Source: JBGPIK01 sp041484845 (GTDB lineage: Bacteria; Desulfobacterota; Binatia; UBA9968). From it: a stretch of DNA of 15,904 nt. The notes under the pieces were generated by a model, which had not been told where the DNA came from, ran no database searches, and was given only the letters and a program-made list of their open reading frames with translations. Below are positions 7,558 to 14,221 of this stretch, piece by piece (position 1 is the first letter of the stretch; each line of letters begins with the position of its first letter). The translations under genes were made by a program, and so were the position numbers. The DNA lies in NCBI GenBank assembly GCA_041484845.1, contig JBGPIK010000125.1, forward strand, positions 1-15,904, given 5' to 3'.

Positions 7558-8454
7558 CTAAATCTTTTCTTGCTCCAACCAATACTGCGCCATATCGATG
7601 CACCGGCAAAACCACACGCCTGGATGGCCCTTAACGTATTGGAGAAAATTCTCGACCACTTTAGACAACCCTGGTCTTCCGCCGGTGAAGTTATGAACGG
7701 CCAAGCGAAACTTCATAGGATGATGCGCTGATTCTTCGTAGTGGGCGTCGAACTCATCCTTCAATTGCTGGAGGCCGCCAGCGAGTCCGAGAGTCAGGAG
7801 GTCATTGTCGCTATGGGCGGGGCGCACGTAGCCGACAGAGACCAATCGCCTGCCGTTTACATCGATAATATACGGAACATCCGCATCGCCGTAGTCGCCG
7901 TTCCACTTAAACCCAAGCGCCGCAGAAATTTCCAAAGTGAACGGGCTGGGACGAGGTCCGGGAGACATATAGCCAAGCGGAGTTTCTCCTGTGGCGCTCT
8001 CGATGGCTTTGACTGCCTTGACCATATCGTCACGCTCTTCATCTTCTTTTTGATACTGGTAGGGGTGCTTAGTTTGGTCCCAGTGATGGGAAGCCACTTC
8101 GTGTCCGCGTTTTACGGCTTCTCGGAGCGACTCAGGAAACAGCTCGGCCATGAGACCGCTTGTGATAACTGTCGCCTTGACTCCGCACCGGTCGAGAACA
8201 TCGAGCAGCCGCCAAAAACCAAAATTGGCGCCATACTGGCGCATGCTGAGCCCGAGGAAGTCAAGATAGCTCGTGTCGGTCATAGATCCTTTTCTAGCGG
8301 TGTTTGAACGGGGCCGCGACTCCCATTCATGCATGATATTAACGGTTACGGCAATCCGATTACCTCCGGGCCATTCCTTGAACCATTCAGGCCGGCGCGG
8401 TGTCTGCGGCCGATAATTCCAATGGTAAGCGGTCATGAGATGTGATGGCACCAT
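7558..8454 (-). CDS. PuuE/NodB-type polysaccharide deacetylase-like hydrolase
   Basis: A 298-residue cytoplasmic protein (no signal peptide) of the carbohydrate esterase 4/NodB superfamily, closest in pattern to the PuuE (metal-independent allantoinase)/peptidoglycan-deacetylase-like branch. Signature segments are QYGANFGFWRLLDVLDRCGVKATVITSG, KRGHEVASHH, GYMSPGPRPS, ALGFKWNGDYGDADVPY and AVHNFTGGRPG. The usual first aspartate region reads NIMHEWE (H42), and the HxxxH-type site reads HHWDQTKH (123-130), so metal ligation may differ from classical deacetylases. The start at 8454 has GGGAGG 6 nt upstream. The substrate is unknown: cyclic amide hydrolysis or deacetylation are both possible. It is convergent with the YheT-like gene. 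A 223-bp region without visible genes separates it from the next minus-strand gene. Confidence 0.85.
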   Translation of the reverse strand: MVPSHLMTAYHWNYRPQTPRRPEWFKEWPGGNRIAVTVNIMHEWESRPRSNTARKGSMTDTSYLDFLGLSMRQYGANFGFWRLLDVLDRCGVKATVITSGLMAELFPESLREAVKRGHEVASHHWDQTKHPYQYQKEDEERDDMVKAVKAIESATGETPLGYMSPGPRPSPFTLEISAALGFKWNGDYGDADVPYIIDVNGRRLVSVGYVRPAHSDNDLLTLGLAGGLQQLKDEFDAHYEESAHHPMKFRLAVHNFTGGRPGLSKVVENFLQYVKGHPGVWFCRCIDMAQYWLEQEKI

Positions 8455-8677
8455 ATCGTTCCTCCCGAATGTATCGCTGTTAACTGAAAAGCTGATTTAT
8501 GTCCTCCTAGGGCAACTGTCGTGCCACCGACAAAAACATTGGTTTCAGGAACTTCTGTTCTTGCGTCGGGGAAAATTGCGCTCGCCTGTTCTTACGCGTA
8601 GGAATGCCGATTCTGTTGGTAGCGAATATTTCGTGGCGTAACGACGGCGATTCCGCTCCTCGTTTGGACTGAAGCCT

Positions 8678-9421
8678 TTATGACGGATAAGGGTTTTCGA
8701 TAGCATTCATTTCCATCAGTGAATGCAGGTCCACCATGGTGAAAGCGCAATACTTCAGGTCGTAGCCCAGCTTGGTTGCGGTAAGGTCTTGCTCCATGAT
8801 GCGTTGTAAGATCATGCGGTTGAGCGGGCCGTGGCCCATGTGATCTTCGTGTTCGATGAGATCGGCTTCGGCGTGAGCAGTAAAATAAACGGCTTGCCGG
8901 GTGCTCAATCCATAGTGAGTCGTGAGCGCTTCCGCCCATTGCTTCGACCAGTGGCCAAGGGTTTCTTCGAAAGTATGAAGCGCCCATAGCTCCACGATCG
9001 ATCCGTCCTGGAAGATCCGCCGGCAATAATCACTGATCGCTCGGCCGGCTGGAGATGCCGGCTGCTCGAATAACTCTTGCTTTGAAAGGCCGAGCGCATT
9101 AGCCGTCTCGATAAGAATGAGGATGTGTCCGGGCGGCTTGGGCCATACGAGCTCCTCCGCGATCTTGTCTGAGAATGCAGGTAAGAGGTCGTAATTTCTG
9201 ACAAAGAAAGGCAGATGGACATGATAAGAGACAGCGTTGAGGGCGACCACCTCAATTGAAAAAAGGCCCCAGTCTTTAAAGAAGCGCCGCACGGATGATA
9301 GTGGCAGACGCCCTTCTCTTAAACGCGTCATGAACCGACCACGATTGATTTTCTGATCCCAGTGGCGATAAAGCTCCTGATACAAATAATCCACTCGAGC
9401 TTTGGCTTCTTGAGGATTCAT
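8678..9421 (-). CDS. TenA/PqqC-like heme-oxygenase-fold diiron oxidase-like protein
   Basis: A 247-residue all-helical protein of the TENA/THI-4/PQQC superfamily, in the group annotated as iron-containing redox enzymes (heme-oxygenase-like diiron oxidases, with CADD and UndA as studied relatives). Potential metal ligands are placed as in that group: the EE pair at 89-90 with H99 (AEELVWPKPPGH), E152/E153 and H157 (FEETLGHW), and HAEADLIEHEDH at about 183-194. Thiamin-type catalytic cysteines are not evident, so thiaminase is unlikely. The substrate cannot be deduced. I see no clear Shine-Dalgarno before the ATG at 9421. It is transcribed divergently from a ferritin-like protein gene with 131 bp between start codons, suggesting shared control. 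Confidence 0.8.
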   Translation of the reverse strand: MNPQEAKARVDYLYQELYRHWDQKINRGRFMTRLREGRLPLSSVRRFFKDWGLFSIEVVALNAVSYHVHLPFFVRNYDLLPAFSDKIAEELVWPKPPGHILILIETANALGLSKQELFEQPASPAGRAISDYCRRIFQDGSIVELWALHTFEETLGHWSKQWAEALTTHYGLSTRQAVYFTAHAEADLIEHEDHMGHGPLNRMILQRIMEQDLTATKLGYDLKYCAFTMVDLHSLMEMNAIENPYPS

Positions 9422-9466
9422 GCGTCTAGTAAAGGTGCTTAGGTTCGGGATTGAAACCGTTCAGGC

Positions 9467-9511
9467 AAGCCTTTATAAAAGGATATTCCGGTATTGTTAA
9501 AGCCTAAAAGG
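9467..9511. promoter_or_regulatory. repeated AAGCCT...AAAAGG motif in a divergent intergenic region
   Basis: AAGCCT-TTAT-AAAAGG (9467-9482) and AAGCCTAAAAGG (9500-9511) are two copies of the same half-site pair, starting 33 nt apart, close to three helical turns. The first also contains the dyad CCTTT-ATA-AAAGG. Both lie between the divergent starts at 9421 and 9553. This suits a shared operator or overlapping promoters, but it is a visual call. Confidence 0.35.
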
Positions 9512-9552
9512 TTATCCAAGTCAATCATAGGACTCTCGTGAGCGAGGTAAAA

Positions 9553-10221
9553 ATGGGAGCGCTAAACGCAGATGACTTTCTGCAGCAATTGGCTGACCAG
9601 AGAGAAGCATTCTGGCAAAAAATGGATGCCGCGCGAAACAGTTATGGCGCCGAAAAACCGCTAACGCCGGCCGTAATCTTACGCCGACTTCAGTTTGGGG
9701 TGGTGATGGAGCGTCGCGCGGCCGAGGTATCGGCCAGGTGGGTGGGTGAGATCCCCGACGTGGAACTTCAGCGCGCGCTGTCCGAATACGTTGCCAACGA
9801 ACTCAAACACGCCTCAATTTTGCGCAAAAGAATCATCGACCTAAACGGCGACCCCGATGCGCTCTGGAAAGATCCGCTTCCGGAACTGAAAGATCTCTGG
9901 GACTACCATGCGGCGCTAGGCTCGTTTTGTGAATTGGTCGCTAGCGTACAATACGGCCACGAGGAATTTTTCCCCCGGACCTCTAAGTCTTTCATTGAGC
10001 GCGTGCAAGCGATCGATCCCGACACCGCGTCGATCTACCGGGATACGTTGTTGGCCGACGAAGAAGGGCATGAATGGCTCGCCCCAGAACTCTTGAGCCG
10101 TTATGCAGTCGATGCTCAGAGCCAACAGCGCTGTTTGGAGGCTTTACAAAAAGGATGTGAGCTCTTCGGGCGCGCGATTCAAAGTTTTAACCGGGCCATA
10201 CCACGCAATGATACCCGTTGA
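9553..10221 (+). CDS. ferritin-like diiron-domain protein
   Basis: A 222-residue four-helix ferritin-superfamily protein with a complete set of candidate diiron ligands: E53 (VMERRAAE, helix A), ELKH (E83, H86, helix B), E127 (FCELVAS, helix C) and EEGH (E170, H173, helix D). The two ExxH motifs in separate helices are the hallmark of the class. It could be an oxidase, peroxidase or iron-handling protein; the exact subfamily is not recognised. The frame also opens at GTG 9538, but the ATG at 9553 has GAGG about 5 nt upstream and is preferred. It is divergent from the heme-oxygenase-fold gene, which also has a diiron-type ligand pattern. It is convergent with the zinc-ribbon gene downstream. 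Confidence 0.8.
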   Translation: MGALNADDFLQQLADQREAFWQKMDAARNSYGAEKPLTPAVILRRLQFGVVMERRAAEVSARWVGEIPDVELQRALSEYVANELKHASILRKRIIDLNGDPDALWKDPLPELKDLWDYHAALGSFCELVASVQYGHEEFFPRTSKSFIERVQAIDPDTASIYRDTLLADEEGHEWLAPELLSRYAVDAQSQQRCLEALQKGCELFGRAIQSFNRAIPRNDTR

Positions 10222-10257
10222 CAGGACACTATGAGTTAACAGTCGATTTTAGTTAGG

Positions 10258-10440
10258 TCAACGCTTGGGCTCGATTCTCTTGCCGTAAGTGACTTCGCCC
10301 TTATCCACCCGAATTGAAAAACCGCAGTCTGGATTAGTACAGGCCCAGGCTTTGAACATAACAGAAGCCCCGTCCTGACCATAATCCGATAGGGGAATCA
10401 AAAGCCCGTTGTTGCATTTTTGACATTTTGGCAGGTCCAT
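10258..10440 (-). CDS. small zinc-ribbon protein
   Basis: A 60-residue protein, MDLPKCQKCNN to EPKR. C6/C9 (CQKC) and C34/C39 (CTNPDC) form a two-knuckle zinc ribbon with about 24 residues between the pairs, containing a short loop (SDYGQDGASVMFKAW). It is otherwise hydrophilic with a basic tail. The frame is open to 10518, but the start at 10440 is chosen because AAAGGAGG lies about 7 nt upstream and because the candidate promoter at 10496-10523 would start transcription inside the longer version. Zinc ribbons of this size bind nucleic acids or proteins; nothing more specific can be said. Confidence 0.75.
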   Translation of the reverse strand: MDLPKCQKCNNGLLIPLSDYGQDGASVMFKAWACTNPDCGFSIRVDKGEVTYGKRIEPKR

Positions 10441-10495
10441 CTCCACTCCTCCTTTCAGCGCACCAAACAATAAACCAGCCCAATGCAATTGAAAT

Positions 10496-10523
10496 TCTAT
10501 AGTATCGGATAGGATCAAATCAA
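10496..10523 (-). promoter_or_regulatory. candidate sigma70 promoter for the zinc-ribbon gene
   Basis: On the minus strand, TTGATT (10523-10518) and TATAGA (10501-10496) are separated by 16 nt. Transcription would begin near 10490, about 50 nt before the start at 10440. Confidence 0.5.
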
Positions 10524-10589
10524 GCTAGCGTCTTCGATTACAAAAAGGAAAATCAGCGCTCACCTGGAGGGGTGGAACGGGATACAGAA

Positions 10590-10624
10590 GCAAAAAGGGA
10601 TAGCGTTTGGCTATCCCTTTTTGC
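10590..10624. terminator. perfect bidirectional intrinsic terminator
   Basis: GCAAAAAGGGATAGC (10590-10604) pairs perfectly with GCTATCCCTTTTTGC (10610-10624) across the loop GTTTG: 15 base pairs with A-tract and T-tract arms on both sides. It lies 25 nt past the stop (10650) of the minus-strand secreted-protein gene and would terminate it. It could also stop plus-strand transcripts. Confidence 0.85.
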
Positions 10625-10649
10625 ACGTAAGGAGTCGAAAGGAAGAAGA

Positions 10650-10928
10650 TTACTTGGTTGTGCTGTCGGTCTTCTTCTCCTCGGCTTTCTTCTCCTCGGC
10701 TTTCTTCTCCTCGGTCTTTTTGGCCTTGGTTTTTACCTTGGTCTTGGCTTTTGTCTTTGCTGTGCTCTTAGTCTCGGCTTTCTGGTCCGTTTTCTGGTCG
10801 GTCTTTTTCTCCAGCGCCGGGGACGCTGGAGTAGCAGGCGTTGCCGGTGTTGCTTGGGCGAAGCTGATACCGCTAAAAGCCAGGATGACGAGAGCGACAA
10901 CTAAAGTCTTGATCGTGTTTTTCACCAT
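10650..10928 (-). CDS. secreted low-complexity Lys/Glu/Thr-rich repeat protein
   Basis: A 92-residue protein. Residues 1-24 are a clear Sec signal peptide (MVKNTIKTLVVALVILAFSGISFA, broken here only by naming its ends: positive start, hydrophobic core, small residues before cleavage). The mature part has a Pro/Ala/Thr stretch (ATPATPATPASPA), then KTDQKTDQ, KTKAKTKVKTKAKK and EEKKAEEKKAEEKK repeats. It would be an extended, strongly basic periplasmic or secreted chain, similar in composition to polyanion-binding or envelope linker proteins, with no named family recognised. The ribosome site is near-ideal (AAAGGAGGTGAT before ATG), and a perfect terminator follows, so the gene looks well expressed and monocistronic. 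Confidence 0.8.
   Translation of the reverse strand: MVKNTIKTLVVALVILAFSGISFAQATPATPATPASPALEKKTDQKTDQKAETKSTAKTKAKTKVKTKAKKTEEKKAEEKKAEEKKTDSTTK
10672..10714. repeat. 15-bp tandem repeat inside the secreted-protein gene
   Basis: Nearly three copies of a 15-bp unit (TTCTTCTCCTCGGCT on the plus strand) encode the EEKKA/EEKKA/EEKKT repeats near the C-terminus. The nearly identical copies suggest recent slippage, and copy number may vary between strains. Confidence 0.75.
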
Positions 10929-10962
10929 ATCACCTCCTTTCGCTGGTTATCGGTTAGACGTC

Positions 10963-10977
10963 GCAATTTGTAATTGC
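10963..10977. promoter_or_regulatory. palindrome upstream of the secreted-protein gene, possible operator
   Basis: GCAATT-TGT-AATTGC is a perfect 6-bp dyad with a 3-bp centre, 35-49 bp before the start codon at 10928. The position fits an operator overlapping the promoter. No regulator gene is adjacent. Confidence 0.35.
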
Positions 10978-11080
10978 TTCAAATGAGCCAAGCACCGGAA
11001 GAACAGCCGAGAAATTCGCCGAAAACCTAGAGATTATTGCGATTCATGACGACAGGGCGCAGCTTCATTCCGTTTGCCCT

Positions 11081-12175
11081 TCACAGTCCATAGAAGTGTC
11101 GCGCGTTATTCTCCAGAAGCTTCTGGCGCACGTTTTCGCTGAGATCATCACGATTTTTCAAATAGCGGGCGGTGCCTTCTGTCCTGTCGGCGTGCGGGTA
11201 ATCGGAAGAATAGATGAAATGTTCCTCCCCAACCTCCTTGACTAAACGGCTTAGGGACGGCTCATTGCCTTCGCAACCAAAAAAGATTCGTCCGGTTTTC
11301 AAATAATCGCTAGGTGGATGGCTGATGAGATCTTTTGCTCCATAACGCGGGTTTTCGAAATGGTCGTCCATGCGCTCGAGATGGGCCGGGACCCAGCTAA
11401 TACCGCCTTCGAGAAATGCAAACTTTAGATTCCTGTAGCGATCGAGCAATCCGGAGCAGAGCACGCTGGTCAGCCCCGCCATAATTGGGAATATGCCGGC
11501 CAATACGCGGTTAGGAAAGTGGTGTTCGAAGAGCTGATCTACGGCGGGAAATTGCAGGCTGAAGTGGACGGCTATGGGGACTTCCAAGCGGTTCGCGGCA
11601 GCAAAAAACGGCTCGTGTTCGGGATGGTCCAGCCGTTTTGCCCCGGCGGTTCCGTTGATCATGACGGAGCTCATCCCAAGTTCTTTGATGCGGAGCAACT
11701 CTTGAGCCGCGCCTTGAGGATCTGGCAAAGCGACCACACCGACGCCCTTGAGACGATCCGGTGCTTGCTTACAAACCTCGGCGAGCCAGGAATTGTAGGC
11801 ACGACAAACGGCCATCGCGAGAATACCGTCGGACCAAGCGTTAACGTGCAAAAGAAAGCTCGGATAGAGGAACTGCACATCGATGCCCTCTCGGTCGAGA
11901 TCGTCAAGCCGCTCTTTTAGGTTGGTCAGTGTCTGGCTGCCGACCGATGCGCGGCGCGCGGCTTGTATTTTCTTCCCTGGCGGCGCTGCGGTGCCGGGAG
12001 CGCCCGCACCTTTTATAGATGGCCGCTTGTAGGGCGTTTGACCGTCAACCACCCAAAAATTGTGACCTTCATCGTCGCTGAGGAGCCGCGGGCGGTAGTT
12101 GCGCAGGTTGGGATCCATGTACTTCTCAAACATTTCTTCGGTTTCAAAGAAGTGTCCATCGCCGTCAATGATCAT
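11081..12175 (-). CDS. amidohydrolase (amidohydrolase-2/ACMSD-like family)
   Basis: A 364-residue TIM-barrel metal hydrolase of the amidohydrolase_2 group, whose members include ACMSD and gamma-resorcylate decarboxylases. Visible elements are the N-terminal MIIDGDGHFFE (replacing the DxHxH of other members), the barrel strand GIDVQFLYPSF, the histidine in PIAVHFS, the conserved EGGISWVPAHLERMDDHFE block, and the late aspartate in FIYSSDYPHADRTEG followed by the family-typical NNARHFYGL end. No signal peptide is present, so it acts in the cytoplasm. The start at 12175 has AAAGGTGAC about 6 nt upstream. Reactions in this family are non-oxidative decarboxylation or hydrolysis of ring compounds; the substrate is unknown. 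It lies 140 bp after the racemase-like gene on the same strand. Confidence 0.9.
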   Translation of the reverse strand: MIIDGDGHFFETEEMFEKYMDPNLRNYRPRLLSDDEGHNFWVVDGQTPYKRPSIKGAGAPGTAAPPGKKIQAARRASVGSQTLTNLKERLDDLDREGIDVQFLYPSFLLHVNAWSDGILAMAVCRAYNSWLAEVCKQAPDRLKGVGVVALPDPQGAAQELLRIKELGMSSVMINGTAGAKRLDHPEHEPFFAAANRLEVPIAVHFSLQFPAVDQLFEHHFPNRVLAGIFPIMAGLTSVLCSGLLDRYRNLKFAFLEGGISWVPAHLERMDDHFENPRYGAKDLISHPPSDYLKTGRIFFGCEGNEPSLSRLVKEVGEEHFIYSSDYPHADRTEGTARYLKNRDDLSENVRQKLLENNARHFYGL

Positions 12176-12315
12176 AGAATGTCACCTTTTTCACGACCTG
12201 ATAGCTAAATCTCTCGGCTCGAAATCGCTGCCTATTTTGCCATTTTAACTTTTTTCTCGTCTTGGGTCGCCTTGCAGCGGCGTCGGGCGGTTTAGCATCG
12301 CGCTGGGATAATGAC

Positions 12316-13089
12316 TCACTTCGAGCGCTGAGAAACGTCATCGGGATTCAAACCCTCAGACCACGGATAGGCTTTGATGCTGTGGCTGATCCTGGACCTG
12401 ACCATAAGTTCGGCGTAGCTGACTCCTACAGCCTTGGTGTTGACGATCGGAACCCCAATCGCGGGCTCGAGTTCATCGGGTGTCACCACATAGGGATAGA
12501 TTTTGCCGCCCAGTGGGATGATCGCCTGGGCTCCGCCCTGGACGAGTTCCCGGCCGATGGCAACGGTCCGCTCAATGACAATATCATGGTATCCGGATAA
12601 ATCTCCGGTGTCATAGAGACCGACTGCTTTTATCGCGCAGACAAACGGTGTCATCCCGTAGGTTTGCACCAATCGAAGGGTGTGCGGAATGTGAGTTTCC
12701 AAGGGCACGATCAGGGCGAAACGGTCGCAGATCGATGCGGCGAAGTGAAGCGAAGCGCGGAGCACGCCAATGACCGGCATGCGCACCGCCAGCCGGCTTG
12801 CTTCAACGCCGGGGTCGAAGGTGTTGCTCTGAATCACAGCATCGAAGCCCAACCGCTCCGCCTCGACCGCTTTTTTGACCAGTGCCGGCGTTTCCACGAT
12901 ATGGTGCAAACCCGAAAGCGCCTTTCGTTGTTCGAGAAGACTCAGCACCTCGCCGCCGCCCAAATCTTCAGGATACGCCAATTCAAAGGTCGTTCCCGGT
13001 GATGCGTAGCTCGTGAGCAACTGGATAATGTGTTTTTCCAACTCGCGGGAGTGGGGCCTATACGAATGGTTTAAAAACATAATGCGCAT
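12316..13089 (-). CDS. Asp/Glu/hydantoin racemase-fold protein lacking the two catalytic cysteines
   Basis: A 257-residue protein with the two-domain Asp/Glu racemase fold, closest to the hydantoin racemase branch: N-terminal MRIMFLNHSY, the helix AVEAERLGFDAV, VIGVLRASLHFA, RFALIVPLETH, and GGAQAIIPLGG near 185-195. Hydantoin racemases use one cysteine in ACFDDPG and one in the LGC motif. Here these positions read SNTFDPG (N89) and PLGGK (G195), so both acid-base cysteines are absent. It is therefore unlikely to racemise by the two-cysteine mechanism and may be a different lyase, isomerase or binding protein. The start at 13089 has AAAGGAG about 6 nt upstream. It sits between substrate-binding protein genes and an amidohydrolase, fitting a catabolic cluster. 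Confidence 0.85.
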   Translation of the reverse strand: MRIMFLNHSYRPHSRELEKHIIQLLTSYASPGTTFELAYPEDLGGGEVLSLLEQRKALSGLHHIVETPALVKKAVEAERLGFDAVIQSNTFDPGVEASRLAVRMPVIGVLRASLHFAASICDRFALIVPLETHIPHTLRLVQTYGMTPFVCAIKAVGLYDTGDLSGYHDIVIERTVAIGRELVQGGAQAIIPLGGKIYPYVVTPDELEPAIGVPIVNTKAVGVSYAELMVRSRISHSIKAYPWSEGLNPDDVSQRSK

Positions 13090-13204
13090 GTTCTACTCCT
13101 TTGCTGGGCGACGCGCGCCGACGCTGGACAATCGTGAAGTTCATTTCTATCTGATTTAGGATGCGCCGATTTGCCATTCTATAGAACCGAAAAGCAGAAC
13201 CGGC

Positions 13205-14221
13205 TCAGTGTCCAAAAATCGCTCTGAGTTGGCCGGCATAGTCGTCTAGTCTGTCCGCTAAAGCCGGCTTGACCGGTACCATCTTCATCCGTTTGTTCAT
13301 GAGTGATTGCTCTGGCGCAAGATCGTGGCGCGCAACCAGTCGCCCCGGAGCCTGCATTAATTTTTGTCCTTCGCGAGAAAGCACAAAATCCAAGAATAAC
13401 TTCGCCGCATTGAAATGGGGAGCTTGCACGGACAAACCGATACCGACCATGATGGCCGGACTCACTCCTAAACTCACCCAATCGATAGGCGCGCCTTTCT
13501 CCTTCAATCGTTCTACAGACGCGGCCGGAATGTTGATATCAAGAAGGCCCTCGCCCGCGACGATCAGCTGGGCCAGAAGCTCGTGCCCCTCGCGGGTAAC
13601 CGGCTGTTGTTTTGCGAGTTCACGCATATACTTGAGGCCGCGCTCCTGTCCCATAATCTGCAGTATGCCGGCAAACCAGTCCGCCTTGGTCCCCTCCATC
13701 ATCATCTGGCCCTGCCATTTCGAATCGAGTAACTCCTGGTAATTTCTCGGAAGAGTCCGGAGCGGCGCCCGTCGGGTGTTATAAGCGATGACGTAGGGAT
13801 TGTAATATACGGTCGTCCAATATCCGTCCTCTTTAAAATCTTCCGGGTAAAGAGCGTTCGCCAGCGGAATGTAACGCGCCAACACACCCGTACGGTTGAG
13901 CAAGTGCATGCTGAACTCCACCGTCTGAATCACATCGGCAAAGTTCTTCTTGCTGCGGGCCTCCGTCAGGACTTTGGTCAGCAGCTTTTCGCTGCCGGTC
14001 CGGTTGAGCTTGACCTTAATAGGAGGGTAGCGTTTTTCAAATTCAGCGATCAGCGCGTTGGCTTCGCTAAGGTTCATGGATGCGTAATAAACAATCTCGC
14101 CTTCCTGTTTGGCGGCGTCAAGTACCGTGTCTGAGGTCGCTGTCGCTGCGAACAGGGGCAAGCCGATCGCCGCTAGCGACAGCAGAAGAGCCCATCGCAT
14201 TGGTATTGGCACGCGTGTCAT
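13205..14221 (-). CDS. extracellular solute-binding protein (family 1, Fe3+/polyamine-like)
   Basis: A 338-residue periplasmic binding protein. Residues about 1-29 are a Sec signal peptide (a basic start at MTRVPIPMRW, a Leu/Ala-rich core, and an Ala-rich cleavage region near FAATATS). The mature protein has the family pattern: AAKQEGEIVYYASMN, IAEFEKRYPPIKVKLNRTGSEKLLTKVLTEA, ADVIQT, YYNPYVIAYNT, WQGQMMMEGTKADWFAG, and the late AKLFLDFVLSREGQKLM. This is typical of proteins annotated as AfuA/PotD-like, although the tyrosine ligands of true ferric-binding proteins are not established here. Its ATG overlaps the stop of the preceding gene by 4 nt (ATGA), indicating translational coupling. No ABC permease or ATPase gene is nearby. 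Confidence 0.9.
   Translation of the reverse strand: MTRVPIPMRWALLLSLAAIGLPLFAATATSDTVLDAAKQEGEIVYYASMNLSEANALIAEFEKRYPPIKVKLNRTGSEKLLTKVLTEARSKKNFADVIQTVEFSMHLLNRTGVLARYIPLANALYPEDFKEDGYWTTVYYNPYVIAYNTRRAPLRTLPRNYQELLDSKWQGQMMMEGTKADWFAGILQIMGQERGLKYMRELAKQQPVTREGHELLAQLIVAGEGLLDINIPAASVERLKEKGAPIDWVSLGVSPAIMVGIGLSVQAPHFNAAKLFLDFVLSREGQKLMQAPGRLVARHDLAPEQSLMNKRMKMVPVKPALADRLDDYAGQLRAIFGH

Noticed and set aside
7741..8307. 188-residue plus-strand frame opposite the PuuE-like gene
   Set aside because: It is antisense to a well-supported gene, with no recognisable motif or ribosome site.
10216..10263. Inverted repeat CGTTGAC / GTCAACG between the convergent ferritin-like and zinc-ribbon genes
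   Set aside because: The arms are 7 bp with a 34-nt spacer and no T-run, so it is not a convincing terminator or binding site.
13177..13186. Palindrome TTCTATAGAA upstream of the racemase-like gene, with a TATAGA -10-like box
   Set aside because: No acceptable -35 element at suitable spacing and no further support; a 10-bp palindrome can arise by chance.
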